Shown here in pieces: positions 8,557-17,468 of a DNA stretch of 64,000 nucleotides. Source of the DNA: CAYWWY01 sp964580185 (GTDB lineage: Bacteria; Thermotogota; Thermotogae; MWEM01); contig CAZOJQ010000001.1 of the NCBI GenBank assembly GCA_964580185.1, positions 1-64,000 of the forward strand, given 5' to 3'. The position numbers and the translations under genes were made by a program. The first letter of the stretch is position 1. The number at the start of each line of letters is the position of its first letter. The notes beneath the pieces are model-generated. The model searched no databases, was not told the DNA's origin, and worked only from the letters and a program-made list of their open reading frames with translations.

Positions 8557-10704
8557 ATGCACGAGCTTATAGGAAAAGTATTATCAAAGGATATGCGCTG
8601 GCACGGACTACGGCCTTTACAAGAGCGATGCTTTGAATCAATCGAAAATGGAAGTAATTTGCTCATTACGGCAGGAACAGCTTCGGGTAAGACGGAAGCA
8701 GCGTTGTTGCCTGTGTTATCGATTATTTGTGAACATCCTGTTTTAAGAGACAGCGAAACACCTGTCGGGGTCTATGTAGCTCCTCTAAAAGCGCTAATCA
8801 ACGATATAACCACTCGTTTACAGAAGCTCGTATATCGTTCATCGTTGCAAGTCTACTCATGGCATTCTGATATTCCTTTATCAACCAAACAATCTGCGCT
8901 TAAAAAAGCCTCTTTTTTGGTAACCACTCCGGAGTCATTGGAAGGAATGATGATTTCCAAAAAATCTGACGCGAATCGCTTTTTCTCGAATCTCCGGTTC
9001 GTCTTGATCGACGAACTCCATTGCTTGATCAATAGTCCCAGAGGAGCACAATTAGCTTCGCTAATCGAGCGGTTACAGATGATAAGCCGACACTCGATCC
9101 AAAGAATCGCCATGAGCGCAACAATTGGGAACCCTCAGGATGTCCTTCAATGGATCAAAGGCGCAAGCCCTCGAAACACTGAACACATCCACGATTCCAA
9201 TCAAACCGAAAAACGATTACTACTTGTCGATCAAAACTTGCTCAAGCTAGAAAATGATCTTTCCAAGATGATGGCTACTTCGGGAAAAGGAATTGTGTTT
9301 ACTTCGTCAAAACAGGAAGCTGAAAAGATCTATACTCATATACGCAAGCTCGGGTACCAGTGTCTATTGCATCATGGTTCCATGGGTAAGGAGATCCGAA
9401 ATAGATCCGAGGTTGTGTTTAAAACCAATGAGCGGTACAGGATCATGGTAGCAACAACAACGCTCGAAATGGGAATTGATATCGGGGACGTCGCCTTCGT
9501 ATTTTTTTATTCGGTTCCCAACTCTACATCTTCGTTTATGCAAAGAATCGGGCGCGCAGGAAGAAAAACAGGAATATCCAGGAGTGTTCTCTACATAAAT
9601 ACGCAGGAAGAGAATCCCAAAAAACGAATGGAAACTCACTTAAAACTCTTCGGGAATCTTCAGCTGTTTATGGAAGGCAGGGTTGAACCCATACCTCTGT
9701 CTCGGAATTATTACCAAATCCTTGCTCATCAGGTTTTATCGATGGTTCTTTCTGAGAATCGTATCCCGTTTTCTCGTTTGGCTGTTTTAAAACAAGCCTT
9801 TCCCTTTCAAAAGGTATCTACGGATGAGTTCAAGCAAATGCTGGATTTCCTTTTTCAAAGCGGATATCTTAGTGAAAACGATGGAACCTTACGAATGGGG
9901 TACAAATCCAATGAAGTGCTTTCTTCTGGAAATCTAGGGGAGTTTGTTAGTGTTTTCGATGTAGGGGAGGAGTTTGCGGTATACTCAGGAGAAAAAGAAA
10001 TAGGGAAGATCCACAAAGCAACGTTGAAGGTATTATCCCAAATGGAACATGCCGGAATTGGTCGATCTTTCTTTCTTTCCGGGAAAGCATGGAGAGTAGA
10101 TTCCCTCGACATGAAGACAAGAAAGGTATGGGTATCCCCGGAAACAAACGGGATTCCCCCACTGTGGCTCGGATCTTCAGAAACGATCGCAAGGAGATTT
10201 GCGAAAGCAGTCCGGTCCTTTATGATCCGTCCGAGTTTTTCAAACTTTATTCAAACCGATCCCATGGTTCAAGATTCCTTGCTCCAGACAATTGATACCC
10301 TTCAGTACACTGTCTGTGATCAAGAGCCTTGGGTCGTGGCGCCTGTGTTGGGGAAAACATTTATTGATTACTCGATGTACACGTACGAAGGGGATCTCAA
10401 AAATTTGGCATTATCGCTGTGGATTCAAAGCACTTTGGCAGACGCGCGTAACATAAAATGGGATTGGAAACGGGTTCAGTTTCGGACTTCAACCGTGCTG
10501 GAAGCAGCAGAGTTGTATCAAGAAGCTCATGGGATGGACTATCCAGACTATCGAGAGGCAGTCGAGGAAATTGTGACCGATCGGTTGCCCGAAATTGTAC
10601 GAAGGCTATTTCAAGACAGCTGCAGCGAATTCATCCCAGGGAATCTTTTGCGGGAATCATGCATCCAAACCCTTTGGTCAGCCATACAGGAAACGGATGA
10701 ATAA
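8557..10704 (+). CDS. DEAD/DEAH-box superfamily 2 helicase, Lhr-like
   Basis: A 715-aa helicase with a full superfamily 2 core: Walker A A-G-T-A-S-G-K-T (39-46), D-E-L-H (152-155), M-S-A-T (186-189) and Q-R-I-G-R-A-G-R (329-336). D-E-L-H in place of D-E-A-D/H and the T-x-G-T-A-S-G-K-T style resemble the Lhr/COG1201-type and DUF1998-associated helicases. The C-terminal ~350 residues probably include a winged helix (from about residue 400) and a family-specific domain I cannot name. The substrate is unknown; DNA repair or RNA unwinding are both possible. The ribosome-binding site is seven G (8548-8554). It shares one base with rsmE. Confidence 0.85.
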   Translation: MHELIGKVLSKDMRWHGLRPLQERCFESIENGSNLLITAGTASGKTEAALLPVLSIICEHPVLRDSETPVGVYVAPLKALINDITTRLQKLVYRSSLQVYSWHSDIPLSTKQSALKKASFLVTTPESLEGMMISKKSDANRFFSNLRFVLIDELHCLINSPRGAQLASLIERLQMISRHSIQRIAMSATIGNPQDVLQWIKGASPRNTEHIHDSNQTEKRLLLVDQNLLKLENDLSKMMATSGKGIVFTSSKQEAEKIYTHIRKLGYQCLLHHGSMGKEIRNRSEVVFKTNERYRIMVATTTLEMGIDIGDVAFVFFYSVPNSTSSFMQRIGRAGRKTGISRSVLYINTQEENPKKRMETHLKLFGNLQLFMEGRVEPIPLSRNYYQILAHQVLSMVLSENRIPFSRLAVLKQAFPFQKVSTDEFKQMLDFLFQSGYLSENDGTLRMGYKSNEVLSSGNLGEFVSVFDVGEEFAVYSGEKEIGKIHKATLKVLSQMEHAGIGRSFFLSGKAWRVDSLDMKTRKVWVSPETNGIPPLWLGSSETIARRFAKAVRSFMIRPSFSNFIQTDPMVQDSLLQTIDTLQYTVCDQEPWVVAPVLGKTFIDYSMYTYEGDLKNLALSLWIQSTLADARNIKWDWKRVQFRTSTVLEAAELYQEAHGMDYPDYREAVEEIVTDRLPEIVRRLFQDSCSEFIPGNLLRESCIQTLWSAIQETDE

Positions 10705-11420
10705 TGGCTCTCCGTTTTTTTTGTGACCAAGTTTTCTCTCAGCAGGCGCTCTTTGATGCCCATGAGGTTGCTCATTTACGGACAATGAGGAAAAAACCAG
10801 GCGATTTTGTTGAATTTACCGATGGAAAAGGATGGATTTATCGCGGGGTGATTGCGGAAATTCGTTCAAAAACGGCAACGGTCTCCATCGAACAGAAAAC
10901 CCGAGCCATTGATGAGCAGGCTTCTTGTCTTCCCGTTTGGCTCTGCTTAGCAATCTCTCGCTGGAATCGGGAAGCAGTTCTAATCGAAAAAGCGTCCGAA
11001 CTCGGTGTTCAAGGGCTAGTCATCTATCGAGGGGAAAAAAGCCAACGGGCTTCGGAAAACCTCGAAAAAGTTCGTTTTGTACTCCGTAACGCATTAAAAC
11101 AGTGTGGTGGCACTGTACTACCTGAAACAATCTTTCTAGGGCTCCTAAATAAGAATTCTGTCCAACAAGTCCCACCTGGACAATGGATCCTTCTTGATCC
11201 CAGGGCTTCAGATTCATTCAAAAACATAAAAGCCAACCCCGGACAGACTACTGTTTTGTGGGTTGGCCCTGAAGGCGGGTTTTCAAAAGAAGAGACGCGT
11301 TTGCTTTTCGAACAGAAAGCCCGCTCCTTTCATGTAGGAAACCGAATCCTTAGGTTGGAAACTGCAGCGATTGTCTCACTTGGATATCTAATGATTCAAA
11401 GAGCGGATTGCTGGGAATAA
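10704..11420 (+). CDS. rsmE: 16S rRNA (uracil(1498)-N(3))-methyltransferase RsmE
   Basis: SPOUT-class methyltransferase that makes N3-methyl-U1498 in 16S rRNA. The 238 aa comprise an N-terminal PUA-like domain and a C-terminal knotted SAM-binding domain with W-V-G-P-E-G-G-F and L-R-L-E-T-A-A-I, the family's SAM loop signatures. It overlaps the helicase stop by one base (TAATG) and is the last gene of this plus-strand run. The next gene is convergent, only 24 bases away, with no strong terminator visible between them. Confidence 0.95.
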   Translation: MALRFFCDQVFSQQALFDAHEVAHLRTMRKKPGDFVEFTDGKGWIYRGVIAEIRSKTATVSIEQKTRAIDEQASCLPVWLCLAISRWNREAVLIEKASELGVQGLVIYRGEKSQRASENLEKVRFVLRNALKQCGGTVLPETIFLGLLNKNSVQQVPPGQWILLDPRASDSFKNIKANPGQTTVLWVGPEGGFSKEETRLLFEQKARSFHVGNRILRLETAAIVSLGYLMIQRADCWE

Positions 11421-11444
11421 GACGCCTTATCGGAAAAATGCGTG

Positions 11445-11636
11445 TTACTTTTTCTCTTCTTCAAACTCCAATACTTTTCGTCCTCGGTAATGGCCGCAAT
11501 ACAAACAAACACGATGAGGCAATTTCGGTTCATTGCATTTGGGACATGGGGTTGAATTGATTGTGTACGCTCGATACGTTTTTGCCCGTCTTGATTTCGT
11601 ACGGGATCTTGATGGTTTTTGCTTGGGTACTGCCAT
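11445..11636 (-). CDS. rpmF: 50S ribosomal protein L32
   Basis: A 63-aa basic protein starting M-A-V-P-K-Q-K, as in L32, with a zinc-ribbon pair C-P-K-C and C-L-Y-C. A component of the large ribosomal subunit. It lies directly downstream of the DUF177 gene, the near-universal bacterial pairing, and appears to be the last gene of a four-gene minus-strand run that starts at 13536. The four-cysteine (C+) form is kept, implying zinc binding. Confidence 0.97.
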   Translation of the reverse strand: MAVPKQKPSRSRTKSRRAKTYRAYTINSTPCPKCNEPKLPHRVCLYCGHYRGRKVLEFEEEKK

Positions 11637-11650
11637 AATATTCCCTCCAA

Positions 11651-12244
11651 TTAATGAATAGAATTCCTTTCGTCTGTTTTCGCTCGATCGCTTTCATCTT
11701 CTTCCAACTCTCTTTGGAGTGCTTCAAGAACACGAAATCTCTCGTCAAGTTTTTCTTCCTGCAAATTGCACCGATGATCCGGTTGATCATTTCTATTCTG
11801 CCCGCAATATGGACATAATCCTAAACATGATTCCTTACATAGAACCGTGTTGGGCACATCCAACAGGATTGCTTCCTCAATAAAAGGCAAAAGGTCAAAT
11901 TCTGAACCCCGATAGTATACCACATTTTCCAACGTTTTCAGTTCCACCTCGTCTTCCTTTGGTTCATGTTCCGAAGCCAGCAAAATCACTTCCACTTCGC
12001 CTTCGATCGTAAGCTCAACAGGATGAAGGCAACGAATGCACGGATGCAATACTTTTGTACATACCTTCCCATGAACAAAAAAATCTTGTTGGTTTTTTCT
12101 GATTTCTATGGAATATTGGACCGGTTCTGAAACTGGACACAGGCCAATAACCAACTGCGTGTAGTTGATTTCATATTCCCCTTTAAGCACAAAAACCTGG
12201 TCTTCAGTCAAAGTCTGAAGATCAATGACAAGTTGCGGAACCAT
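11651..12244 (-). CDS. yceD: DUF177 (YceD) family protein, rRNA-accumulation protein
   Basis: About 197 aa. DUF177 proteins are needed for 23S rRNA accumulation in E. coli and plants and are almost always encoded next to rpmF, as here. The frame contains C-I-R-C near the middle and a Cys-rich cluster around C-K-E-S-C-L-G-L-C-P-Y-C-G, probably a zinc site, then an acidic C-terminus. The frame is open to a GTG at 12265, but AAGGAGG precedes ATG 12244 by eight bases, so I place the start there (M-V-P-Q-L-V-I-D). Confidence 0.9.
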   Translation of the reverse strand: MVPQLVIDLQTLTEDQVFVLKGEYEINYTQLVIGLCPVSEPVQYSIEIRKNQQDFFVHGKVCTKVLHPCIRCLHPVELTIEGEVEVILLASEHEPKEDEVELKTLENVVYYRGSEFDLLPFIEEAILLDVPNTVLCKESCLGLCPYCGQNRNDQPDHRCNLQEEKLDERFRVLEALQRELEEDESDRAKTDERNSIH

Positions 12245-12257
12245 CCGGATCGCCTCC

Positions 12258-12941
12258 TTACTCACAAAAGGGTTGGGAAAAGGCTGCTTCTTCTGTGATC
12301 CTCTTTTCTTTCATTTGCTTTCGTACCATATGGTTGATCAACCGGCAAAGAAGAGTAGTGGGAATGGGTAAAACACTTTTGTTCGCCCTTTTATAGGTCT
12401 TTTGGGACAAAGGACTCCCCTCTCGAAAGCTTACAGCCATTTCTGCCAGCGTTTTTCTCAACCCTTTTGTCAAAAACCCCACATCAACCAGATCTCTTCC
12501 TGCGATAAGGGAGGTTCCTCCAAAACCTACGCCTCCAAGCCATTCCATGTCCATCTCTTCGGCAAAGCAACGACAGATACTTAGCGCTGGCTTTCTCTGC
12601 GCCTCTTCTGGGTACCCCGAATGAACGATCGCTGCCGTTTTTTTCCCCTTCAGCAAACCCTTTTCTTTAAATGAAGCCATTTGTTCCATGAGCAAAATCG
12701 TTGGAAAGGATAGGCTGTCCACGTTTAGCGGGATGATCATCACCAGCAACTCGGCTTCATTTATCAACTGTAATAGGGTGCGAATCGATTCCGGACGCTT
12801 GATCAACTCAGAAACTTGATACCTTGTTCCCTCTACACCCATCGGTTTCAGTTTCTCCATAATGAACCGGGCGATGGAATCGGATGTTGTTTTCCCGGGA
12901 CGGGTACTACCATTGATAAAAAGCACATGATGAAGCGTCAC
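12258..12941 (-). CDS. Flavodoxin-like NADPH-dependent FMN reductase family protein
   Basis: A Rossmann-like flavoprotein of about 227 aa. The N-terminal L-F-I-N-G-S-T-R-P-G-K-T is the FMN-phosphate-binding loop of NAD(P)H-dependent FMN reductases and iron-sulfur flavoproteins. It lacks the close-spaced cysteine motif of its upstream neighbour, so the pair could work together as cluster-bearing and cluster-free subunits; this is inference. I start at GTG 12941 (M-T-L-H-H-V), one base after the upstream stop, instead of the further GTG/ATG codons that would overlap the neighbour. The C-terminus is Lys/Arg-rich. Confidence 0.75.
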   Translation of the reverse strand: MTLHHVLFINGSTRPGKTTSDSIARFIMEKLKPMGVEGTRYQVSELIKRPESIRTLLQLINEAELLVMIIPLNVDSLSFPTILLMEQMASFKEKGLLKGKKTAAIVHSGYPEEAQRKPALSICRCFAEEMDMEWLGGVGFGGTSLIAGRDLVDVGFLTKGLRKTLAEMAVSFREGSPLSQKTYKRANKSVLPIPTTLLCRLINHMVRKQMKEKRITEEAAFSQPFCE

Positions 12942-12942
12942 C

Positions 12943-13536
12943 CTACAGCCCTCTTCTCCGCCTGATCGGTCCACGGGAACGGAGTCTCTCAAAAGCCTCA
13001 TTCAAGGATGAATCGATCCGCTGTACGTCCATATTACTAGCATCGAAAATCGTGCAAACTGCAATCGGAGACTTCAAGCTTAGTTGTTGCCGTTGGATCA
13101 ACTGCTCGAATGTTTTGGCTTGTTTGGGATTCTTCGAAGTAGCAATCCCCAGAACCCACAAGGATTGTGTTTTCGGATATCGGTTTTCGTGATGCAGTTC
13201 TCCTTGATAGACAATGTATGGATAACGCTTAATCAACATCAAATGGTCAATGAGTCTCTTCATCGTTGAAGAAAAACCACCGAAAGTTATTTTGTCGATT
13301 TGAATAACCAAGTCTGAGGAAGGCCATTCCTTCATGACTTTGTGAATATCTCCATCAAACACGCAAAGACCATGGGTTCTTTCGGTGCACGAACCACACC
13401 CAATACACATGGGTATGGTAAGTTCGTTGAGGGTAAAGGATTGAATCAGGGTGTCTGAATCCTTTTCTCTTACCTTATGAACAATTGTGTTATGCAACCC
13501 CTTATTGGCAATAGCATCCAGTATGAGTACCTTCAC
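12943..13536 (-). CDS. Iron-sulfur flavoprotein-like NAD(P)H-dependent oxidoreductase
   Basis: A 197-aa flavodoxin-fold protein with C-I-G-C-G-S-C and a further Cys about seven residues on (G-L-C-V-F-D-G-D), near residues 45-65. This is the compact cysteine pattern of the Isf/FMN-reductase family that holds an Fe-S cluster beside FMN. Such proteins carry electrons to oxygen or peroxide detoxification in anaerobes. The gene is first in its run, about 50 bases downstream of a near-consensus promoter, and it is followed at once by a second flavodoxin-like gene. The partner and substrate are not visible. Confidence 0.78.
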   Translation of the reverse strand: MKVLILDAIANKGLHNTIVHKVREKDSDTLIQSFTLNELTIPMCIGCGSCTERTHGLCVFDGDIHKVMKEWPSSDLVIQIDKITFGGFSSTMKRLIDHLMLIKRYPYIVYQGELHHENRYPKTQSLWVLGIATSKNPKQAKTFEQLIQRQQLSLKSPIAVCTIFDASNMDVQRIDSSLNEAFERLRSRGPIRRRRGL

Positions 13537-13595
13537 GGTTCTCGCCTCAAATGAGAGTTTCTTTTTCGGGCAAAAAACCCTTTGAAATCGATCGG

Positions 13596-13624
13596 ATTAT
13601 AGCATCCACTACCCTTATTGTCAA
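13596..13624 (-). promoter_or_regulatory. Sigma-70-type promoter for the flavoprotein-DUF177-L32 run
   Basis: On the minus strand TTGACA (13619-13624) and TATAAT (13596-13601) are both perfect consensus and are spaced by 17 bases, with TGC directly before the -10 (extended -10). Transcription would begin near 13589 and reach the ATG at 13536. This is the strongest promoter-like sequence I see in the window, fitting ribosomal protein expression. Confidence 0.88.
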
Positions 13625-13638
13625 TTCTGGAATGGAGG

Positions 13639-15615
13639 TTAGGCTTGGAGCTCATACTGGAGACGGTACAGTTGTGCGTAAACCCCTCGTTTTGCCAGAA
13701 GCTTTTCGTGAGTCCCCTCCTCTACCAATCGCCCTTTATGCATAACCAAAATTCGATCTGCATCTCGGATTGTAGAAAGACGGTGCGCAATTGTAATTAC
13801 AGTTCGATTTTCCGACACCTTTTTTAGTGCGTCTTGGATTAATGCTTCTGTTACCGGATCGATATTGCTGGTTGCTTCATCCAAGATGAGAATTTTCGCT
13901 TCTCGAACAACAGCCCTTGCAAGAGCAATTAATTGTCTTTCACCTGCAGATAAAGTTGTCGCTCTTTCCGTAAGCACTGTGTCGAATCCTTGTTCAAACC
14001 GTTGGATTATATGATCTACATGAACAAATTGCGCAGCATCGATGACTTGCTCTCGGGAAATGCCTGGATCAAAAAGCCGAATGTTATCAATAACCGTCCC
14101 AGAAAAGATGAAAACTTCTTGAAGGACAACTGCAATCTGTTTTCTGAGTTCAAAAAGGTCATAGTCATTCATGGAGATCCCACCGATTCGGATGTCTCCT
14201 CCCTGAATTGGATAAAGCGCAGTCATGACGTTGATTAGCGAGGTCTTTCCAGCTCCTGTTTCACCAACAATAGCGATACTTTCACCCGATGAAACAGTGA
14301 ATGATAATCCTTTGATCACAGGAGTGTCAGGATCATAAGAAAACTCAACTTGATCAAAAACAATTTCGTCGTTAGGAAAGGTTTTGTGCTTTCCAATAGA
14401 CGCTGCAGAAGGGGCCGAAGGTTCATCTATAAGCCGGAAGATCTTCTCTGCGGAAGCAAATGCATTCTGAACGATATCAAACTTTTCCGAAATATCTCTT
14501 AACGGGTGAAAGAACATATCGATGTAATTAACAAAAGCAAAGATGGTACCGAATGTCATTACACCTTGAAGAATATCTCTGGCCCCGAACCATATGACAA
14601 CAGACAATGCAAGATAATACAGAATATCCAAAGTGGGACGAAATATCGCAAAGACCATGAGTTGATTTAGCGTAGCTTTGTAATAGTGGTTGTTGATTTT
14701 TTGGAATTCTCTTTCCTTGGCTTCTTCGCGGTTGAACAGTTGAATTACGGACATACCGGAGATGTGTTCTGCCAAAAATGCATTGATTCGGGCCAACCGA
14801 GTTCGAACTTTCCGATATGCCTTTCGAGCAAAAACACGAAACAACCATGTCGCTAAAACGATGAAGGGGATCACAAGCATGGAATATCCTGTTAACCGAG
14901 CGCTTAAATATATCATAAATCCAATGATCCCAACGAGCATCAGAATATCTTTGATGATACTTGTTATGGCTGCCGTGAAAAACTCATCCAAGTTCTGGGT
15001 GTCATTAGTAATCCTCGTCACAATCCGGCCCGTAGGATTGCGATCAAAAAATCGCAGCGGGATCGATAGGACATGAGAAAAAAGCGCTCTCCTTATGTCA
15101 TAGATTACTTTCTGACCCATCAAATTTGACGTATACACCTGCCCGTACGTGCAAAAAAAGTTCAATACGAGCAACGCAAGCATTACCAAAGCCAACTGAC
15201 CAAGACCACTAATGTCGTTTTCTTTCAATCGCGCAATTGTTTCTGGATCGAGAACATACTCTCTGTTATTGTCAGTTAGCACAAATCCATCGGTTTTGTA
15301 TACAAAGGAAAATGTCCCTTGGGGATCCTCTTTTACCCATAGTTGATCGGACACACGCTCAAACCCTTTCTCAGCTTCGTATGCCACTACATAATGGTAC
15401 TCAGCGCTCATATACCGATCAATCGCAGTTCGGCTTAAGAAAGGAATCAAGAGTTGAAAGATTGTGCTTAACACAAGAAGGATCAGACTAATCAGAAACA
15501 GGGTACGGTATGGAAGAAGGAATTTCCACAGCCGCTTAAAAATCCGTACGTCAAAGGCCTTCCCTTCTTCTTCTTGCTCAAAGTGGAAATCGGAATGTTT
15601 TTTTGTAGCGGCCAT
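13639..15615 (-). CDS. Heterodimeric ABC exporter subunit with extracellular insertion (catalytic-Glu half)
   Basis: Half-transporter of 658 aa: six membrane helices then one nucleotide-binding domain. Walker A is G-E-T-G-A-G-K-T, Walker B plus catalytic Glu is L-I-L-D-E-A-T, and the signature is the deviant L-S-A-G-E. About 70 residues (67-137) are inserted between membrane helices 1 and 2, on the outside, as known for BmrD/YheH-type subunits. With the upstream gene it resembles BmrCD and TM287/288, multidrug or lipid-like exporters. Its deviant signature faces the degenerate Walker site of the partner, while its own Glu with the partner's L-S-G-G-Q forms the hydrolysing site. Start overlaps the partner's stop (TAATG). 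Confidence 0.92.
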   Translation of the reverse strand: MAATKKHSDFHFEQEEEGKAFDVRIFKRLWKFLLPYRTLFLISLILLVLSTIFQLLIPFLSRTAIDRYMSAEYHYVVAYEAEKGFERVSDQLWVKEDPQGTFSFVYKTDGFVLTDNNREYVLDPETIARLKENDISGLGQLALVMLALLVLNFFCTYGQVYTSNLMGQKVIYDIRRALFSHVLSIPLRFFDRNPTGRIVTRITNDTQNLDEFFTAAITSIIKDILMLVGIIGFMIYLSARLTGYSMLVIPFIVLATWLFRVFARKAYRKVRTRLARINAFLAEHISGMSVIQLFNREEAKEREFQKINNHYYKATLNQLMVFAIFRPTLDILYYLALSVVIWFGARDILQGVMTFGTIFAFVNYIDMFFHPLRDISEKFDIVQNAFASAEKIFRLIDEPSAPSAASIGKHKTFPNDEIVFDQVEFSYDPDTPVIKGLSFTVSSGESIAIVGETGAGKTSLINVMTALYPIQGGDIRIGGISMNDYDLFELRKQIAVVLQEVFIFSGTVIDNIRLFDPGISREQVIDAAQFVHVDHIIQRFEQGFDTVLTERATTLSAGERQLIALARAVVREAKILILDEATSNIDPVTEALIQDALKKVSENRTVITIAHRLSTIRDADRILVMHKGRLVEEGTHEKLLAKRGVYAQLYRLQYELQA

Positions 15616-17417
15616 TATGACTCCTCCCCAAATGGCTGTTCGGTCTGCAGCTCTTCCTCAAGCAATTGCCTTTCATACAGTTTGCTATACAATCCCTTCT
15701 TTCGGATCAATTGATCGTGGGTTCCTGATTCCTCAACCGATCCATTATCCAGAACATATATGCAATCGGCGCCAGCCACTGCTTTTAACCGGTGGGAAAT
15801 GATGATGGTGGTTCTTTGCGCGATTTCCACTTTTAAACTGTCGAGTATCTTCATCTCTGTTTCCACATCAACTGCCGAAAGACAATCGTCCAATATCACA
15901 ATTGGCGTTTTCCGAATCAGCGCTCTTGCAATGGCCACTCTCTGTTTTTGCCCCCCAGAGAGAGTAATCCCTCGCTCACCAACCACTGTCTGATACTTAT
16001 TGGGGAACTCTTCGATGTTGGAGTGAACTGCAGCGAGTTTTGCATAATTTTCCACCATTTGCGGCTGGTATTCGTCCATGCTGAAAGCGATGTTTTCTTC
16101 AATGGTTGCAGAGAATAAGAATGTTTCTTGGGGCACATAGGCAACCTGTTGGCGAATGTCTTTCATCGATAAGTCGCAAATATCTTGATGACCGAAGGAA
16201 ATGTTCCCTCTTGGAACAGAATACAGTTTCATCAAAAGCTTGGCTAAAGTTGATTTCCCACTACCAGTTTTCCCAACGAAGGCAATTGTTTGCCCCGACT
16301 GAATCTCAAGTTGGATATGATTGAGGGCGTATTTCTCTGTACCGGGATACTGAAAGGACAAATCCCTGATCTCAATTCGTTTTCCAAAGTCCGCTTTTTT
16401 TGGAGCTTCGGGTTCTTGTACCTCGGAACGTTGCTTTTCTACCCAAAGCAAGCGTTTGTAGGAGGCTCTTCCCCTTTGAATTACGTTCACAACCCATCCC
16501 ATCGCGATCATTGGCCAAACAAGCATTCCCAGATATTGAACAAACGCGATAAATTGCCCAAGCGAGATCGCGCCCGTAAGAACAAGCTGGCCACCATACC
16601 ACAAAGAAAGGACGGTTCCAATCGAAGCAAGGAATTCAATCATTGGGAAAAATAGACCCCACAAACGAATCAGAGACATTGACTTTTGAAAGTTTTGCTG
16701 ACATCCTTTCTCAAACTTGTCTTTCCGCTCTTCTTCAGTTACATAGTTTTTAACTACCCGAATCCCATCCAAACTTTCCTGAGAAACGTCTGTCAAATCG
16801 GAAAAAGACTTCTGAACCGCTTCAAAACGGCGGTGAATGGTTTTTCCGAATCCAACTGCCATGAACGCAAGAAAAGGAAGGGGTAAGATACCGATTGCCG
16901 TTAATCGAGGATCGATGGTTCGCGCCATAACAACGATCGCCATTGTTCCCAAAAAAATGGAATCCACGAGCATAATAACCCCTTGAGCAAGCATCATTCT
17001 TGTCGCATTGACATCGTTGGTCATTCGAGCCATCATATCTCCCGTTTTTGTCTTGTCATAGAAAGAGGGAGAAAGCGAAAGCAACCTACGAAACAGTCGA
17101 TTGCGGGCATACTCTTCAAATTGGCGTGAAGTTCCAATAATCATAAATCGCCAAAAAAACCGGGTGACAAACATCCCCAGAGCAAAAAGCAAAATGGCTC
17201 CGATATACCCCGCAACCTGCTCCATGGTCCCTGAGAAGTACTTGATGCTATCAATCAATCGGCCCACATACTGAGGAACAAACAACTGAAACGCATCGAC
17301 AGCAATGATCAAAAAAACCCCAGCGATATACTTTCTTATCCTGCTCCGGAGAAACCACCGCAAAAAACCCTTGGGCTGATCAAGCCCCATTGTTTCCATT
17401 GGTTTTTCCTGTTTCAT
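15615..17417 (-). CDS. Heterodimeric ABC exporter subunit (degenerate-site half)
   Basis: A 600-aa half-transporter with six membrane helices and an ATPase domain. Walker A is G-K-T-G-S-G-K-S-T and the signature L-S-G-G-Q-K-Q-R is canonical, but Walker B reads I-V-I-L-D-D, so Asp replaces the catalytic Glu. That is the hallmark of the degenerate half in heterodimeric exporters such as TM287 and BmrC. It is followed with a one-base overlap by the other half. The substrate is unknown; drugs, lipids or peptides are all possible. The start ATG 17417 follows a GAGAGGG ribosome-binding site. Confidence 0.92.
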   Translation of the reverse strand: MKQEKPMETMGLDQPKGFLRWFLRSRIRKYIAGVFLIIAVDAFQLFVPQYVGRLIDSIKYFSGTMEQVAGYIGAILLFALGMFVTRFFWRFMIIGTSRQFEEYARNRLFRRLLSLSPSFYDKTKTGDMMARMTNDVNATRMMLAQGVIMLVDSIFLGTMAIVVMARTIDPRLTAIGILPLPFLAFMAVGFGKTIHRRFEAVQKSFSDLTDVSQESLDGIRVVKNYVTEEERKDKFEKGCQQNFQKSMSLIRLWGLFFPMIEFLASIGTVLSLWYGGQLVLTGAISLGQFIAFVQYLGMLVWPMIAMGWVVNVIQRGRASYKRLLWVEKQRSEVQEPEAPKKADFGKRIEIRDLSFQYPGTEKYALNHIQLEIQSGQTIAFVGKTGSGKSTLAKLLMKLYSVPRGNISFGHQDICDLSMKDIRQQVAYVPQETFLFSATIEENIAFSMDEYQPQMVENYAKLAAVHSNIEEFPNKYQTVVGERGITLSGGQKQRVAIARALIRKTPIVILDDCLSAVDVETEMKILDSLKVEIAQRTTIIISHRLKAVAGADCIYVLDNGSVEESGTHDQLIRKKGLYSKLYERQLLEEELQTEQPFGEES

Positions 17418-17468
17418 CGGTTTCCGATCCCTCTCTTTTTTTGAATTCAGATTCGATCCATTCCTCTA

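Noticed and set aside
11417..11430. Hairpin ATAAG-ACGC-CTTAT between rsmE and rpmF
   Set aside because: Only five base pairs and no T-run; too weak to call a terminator.
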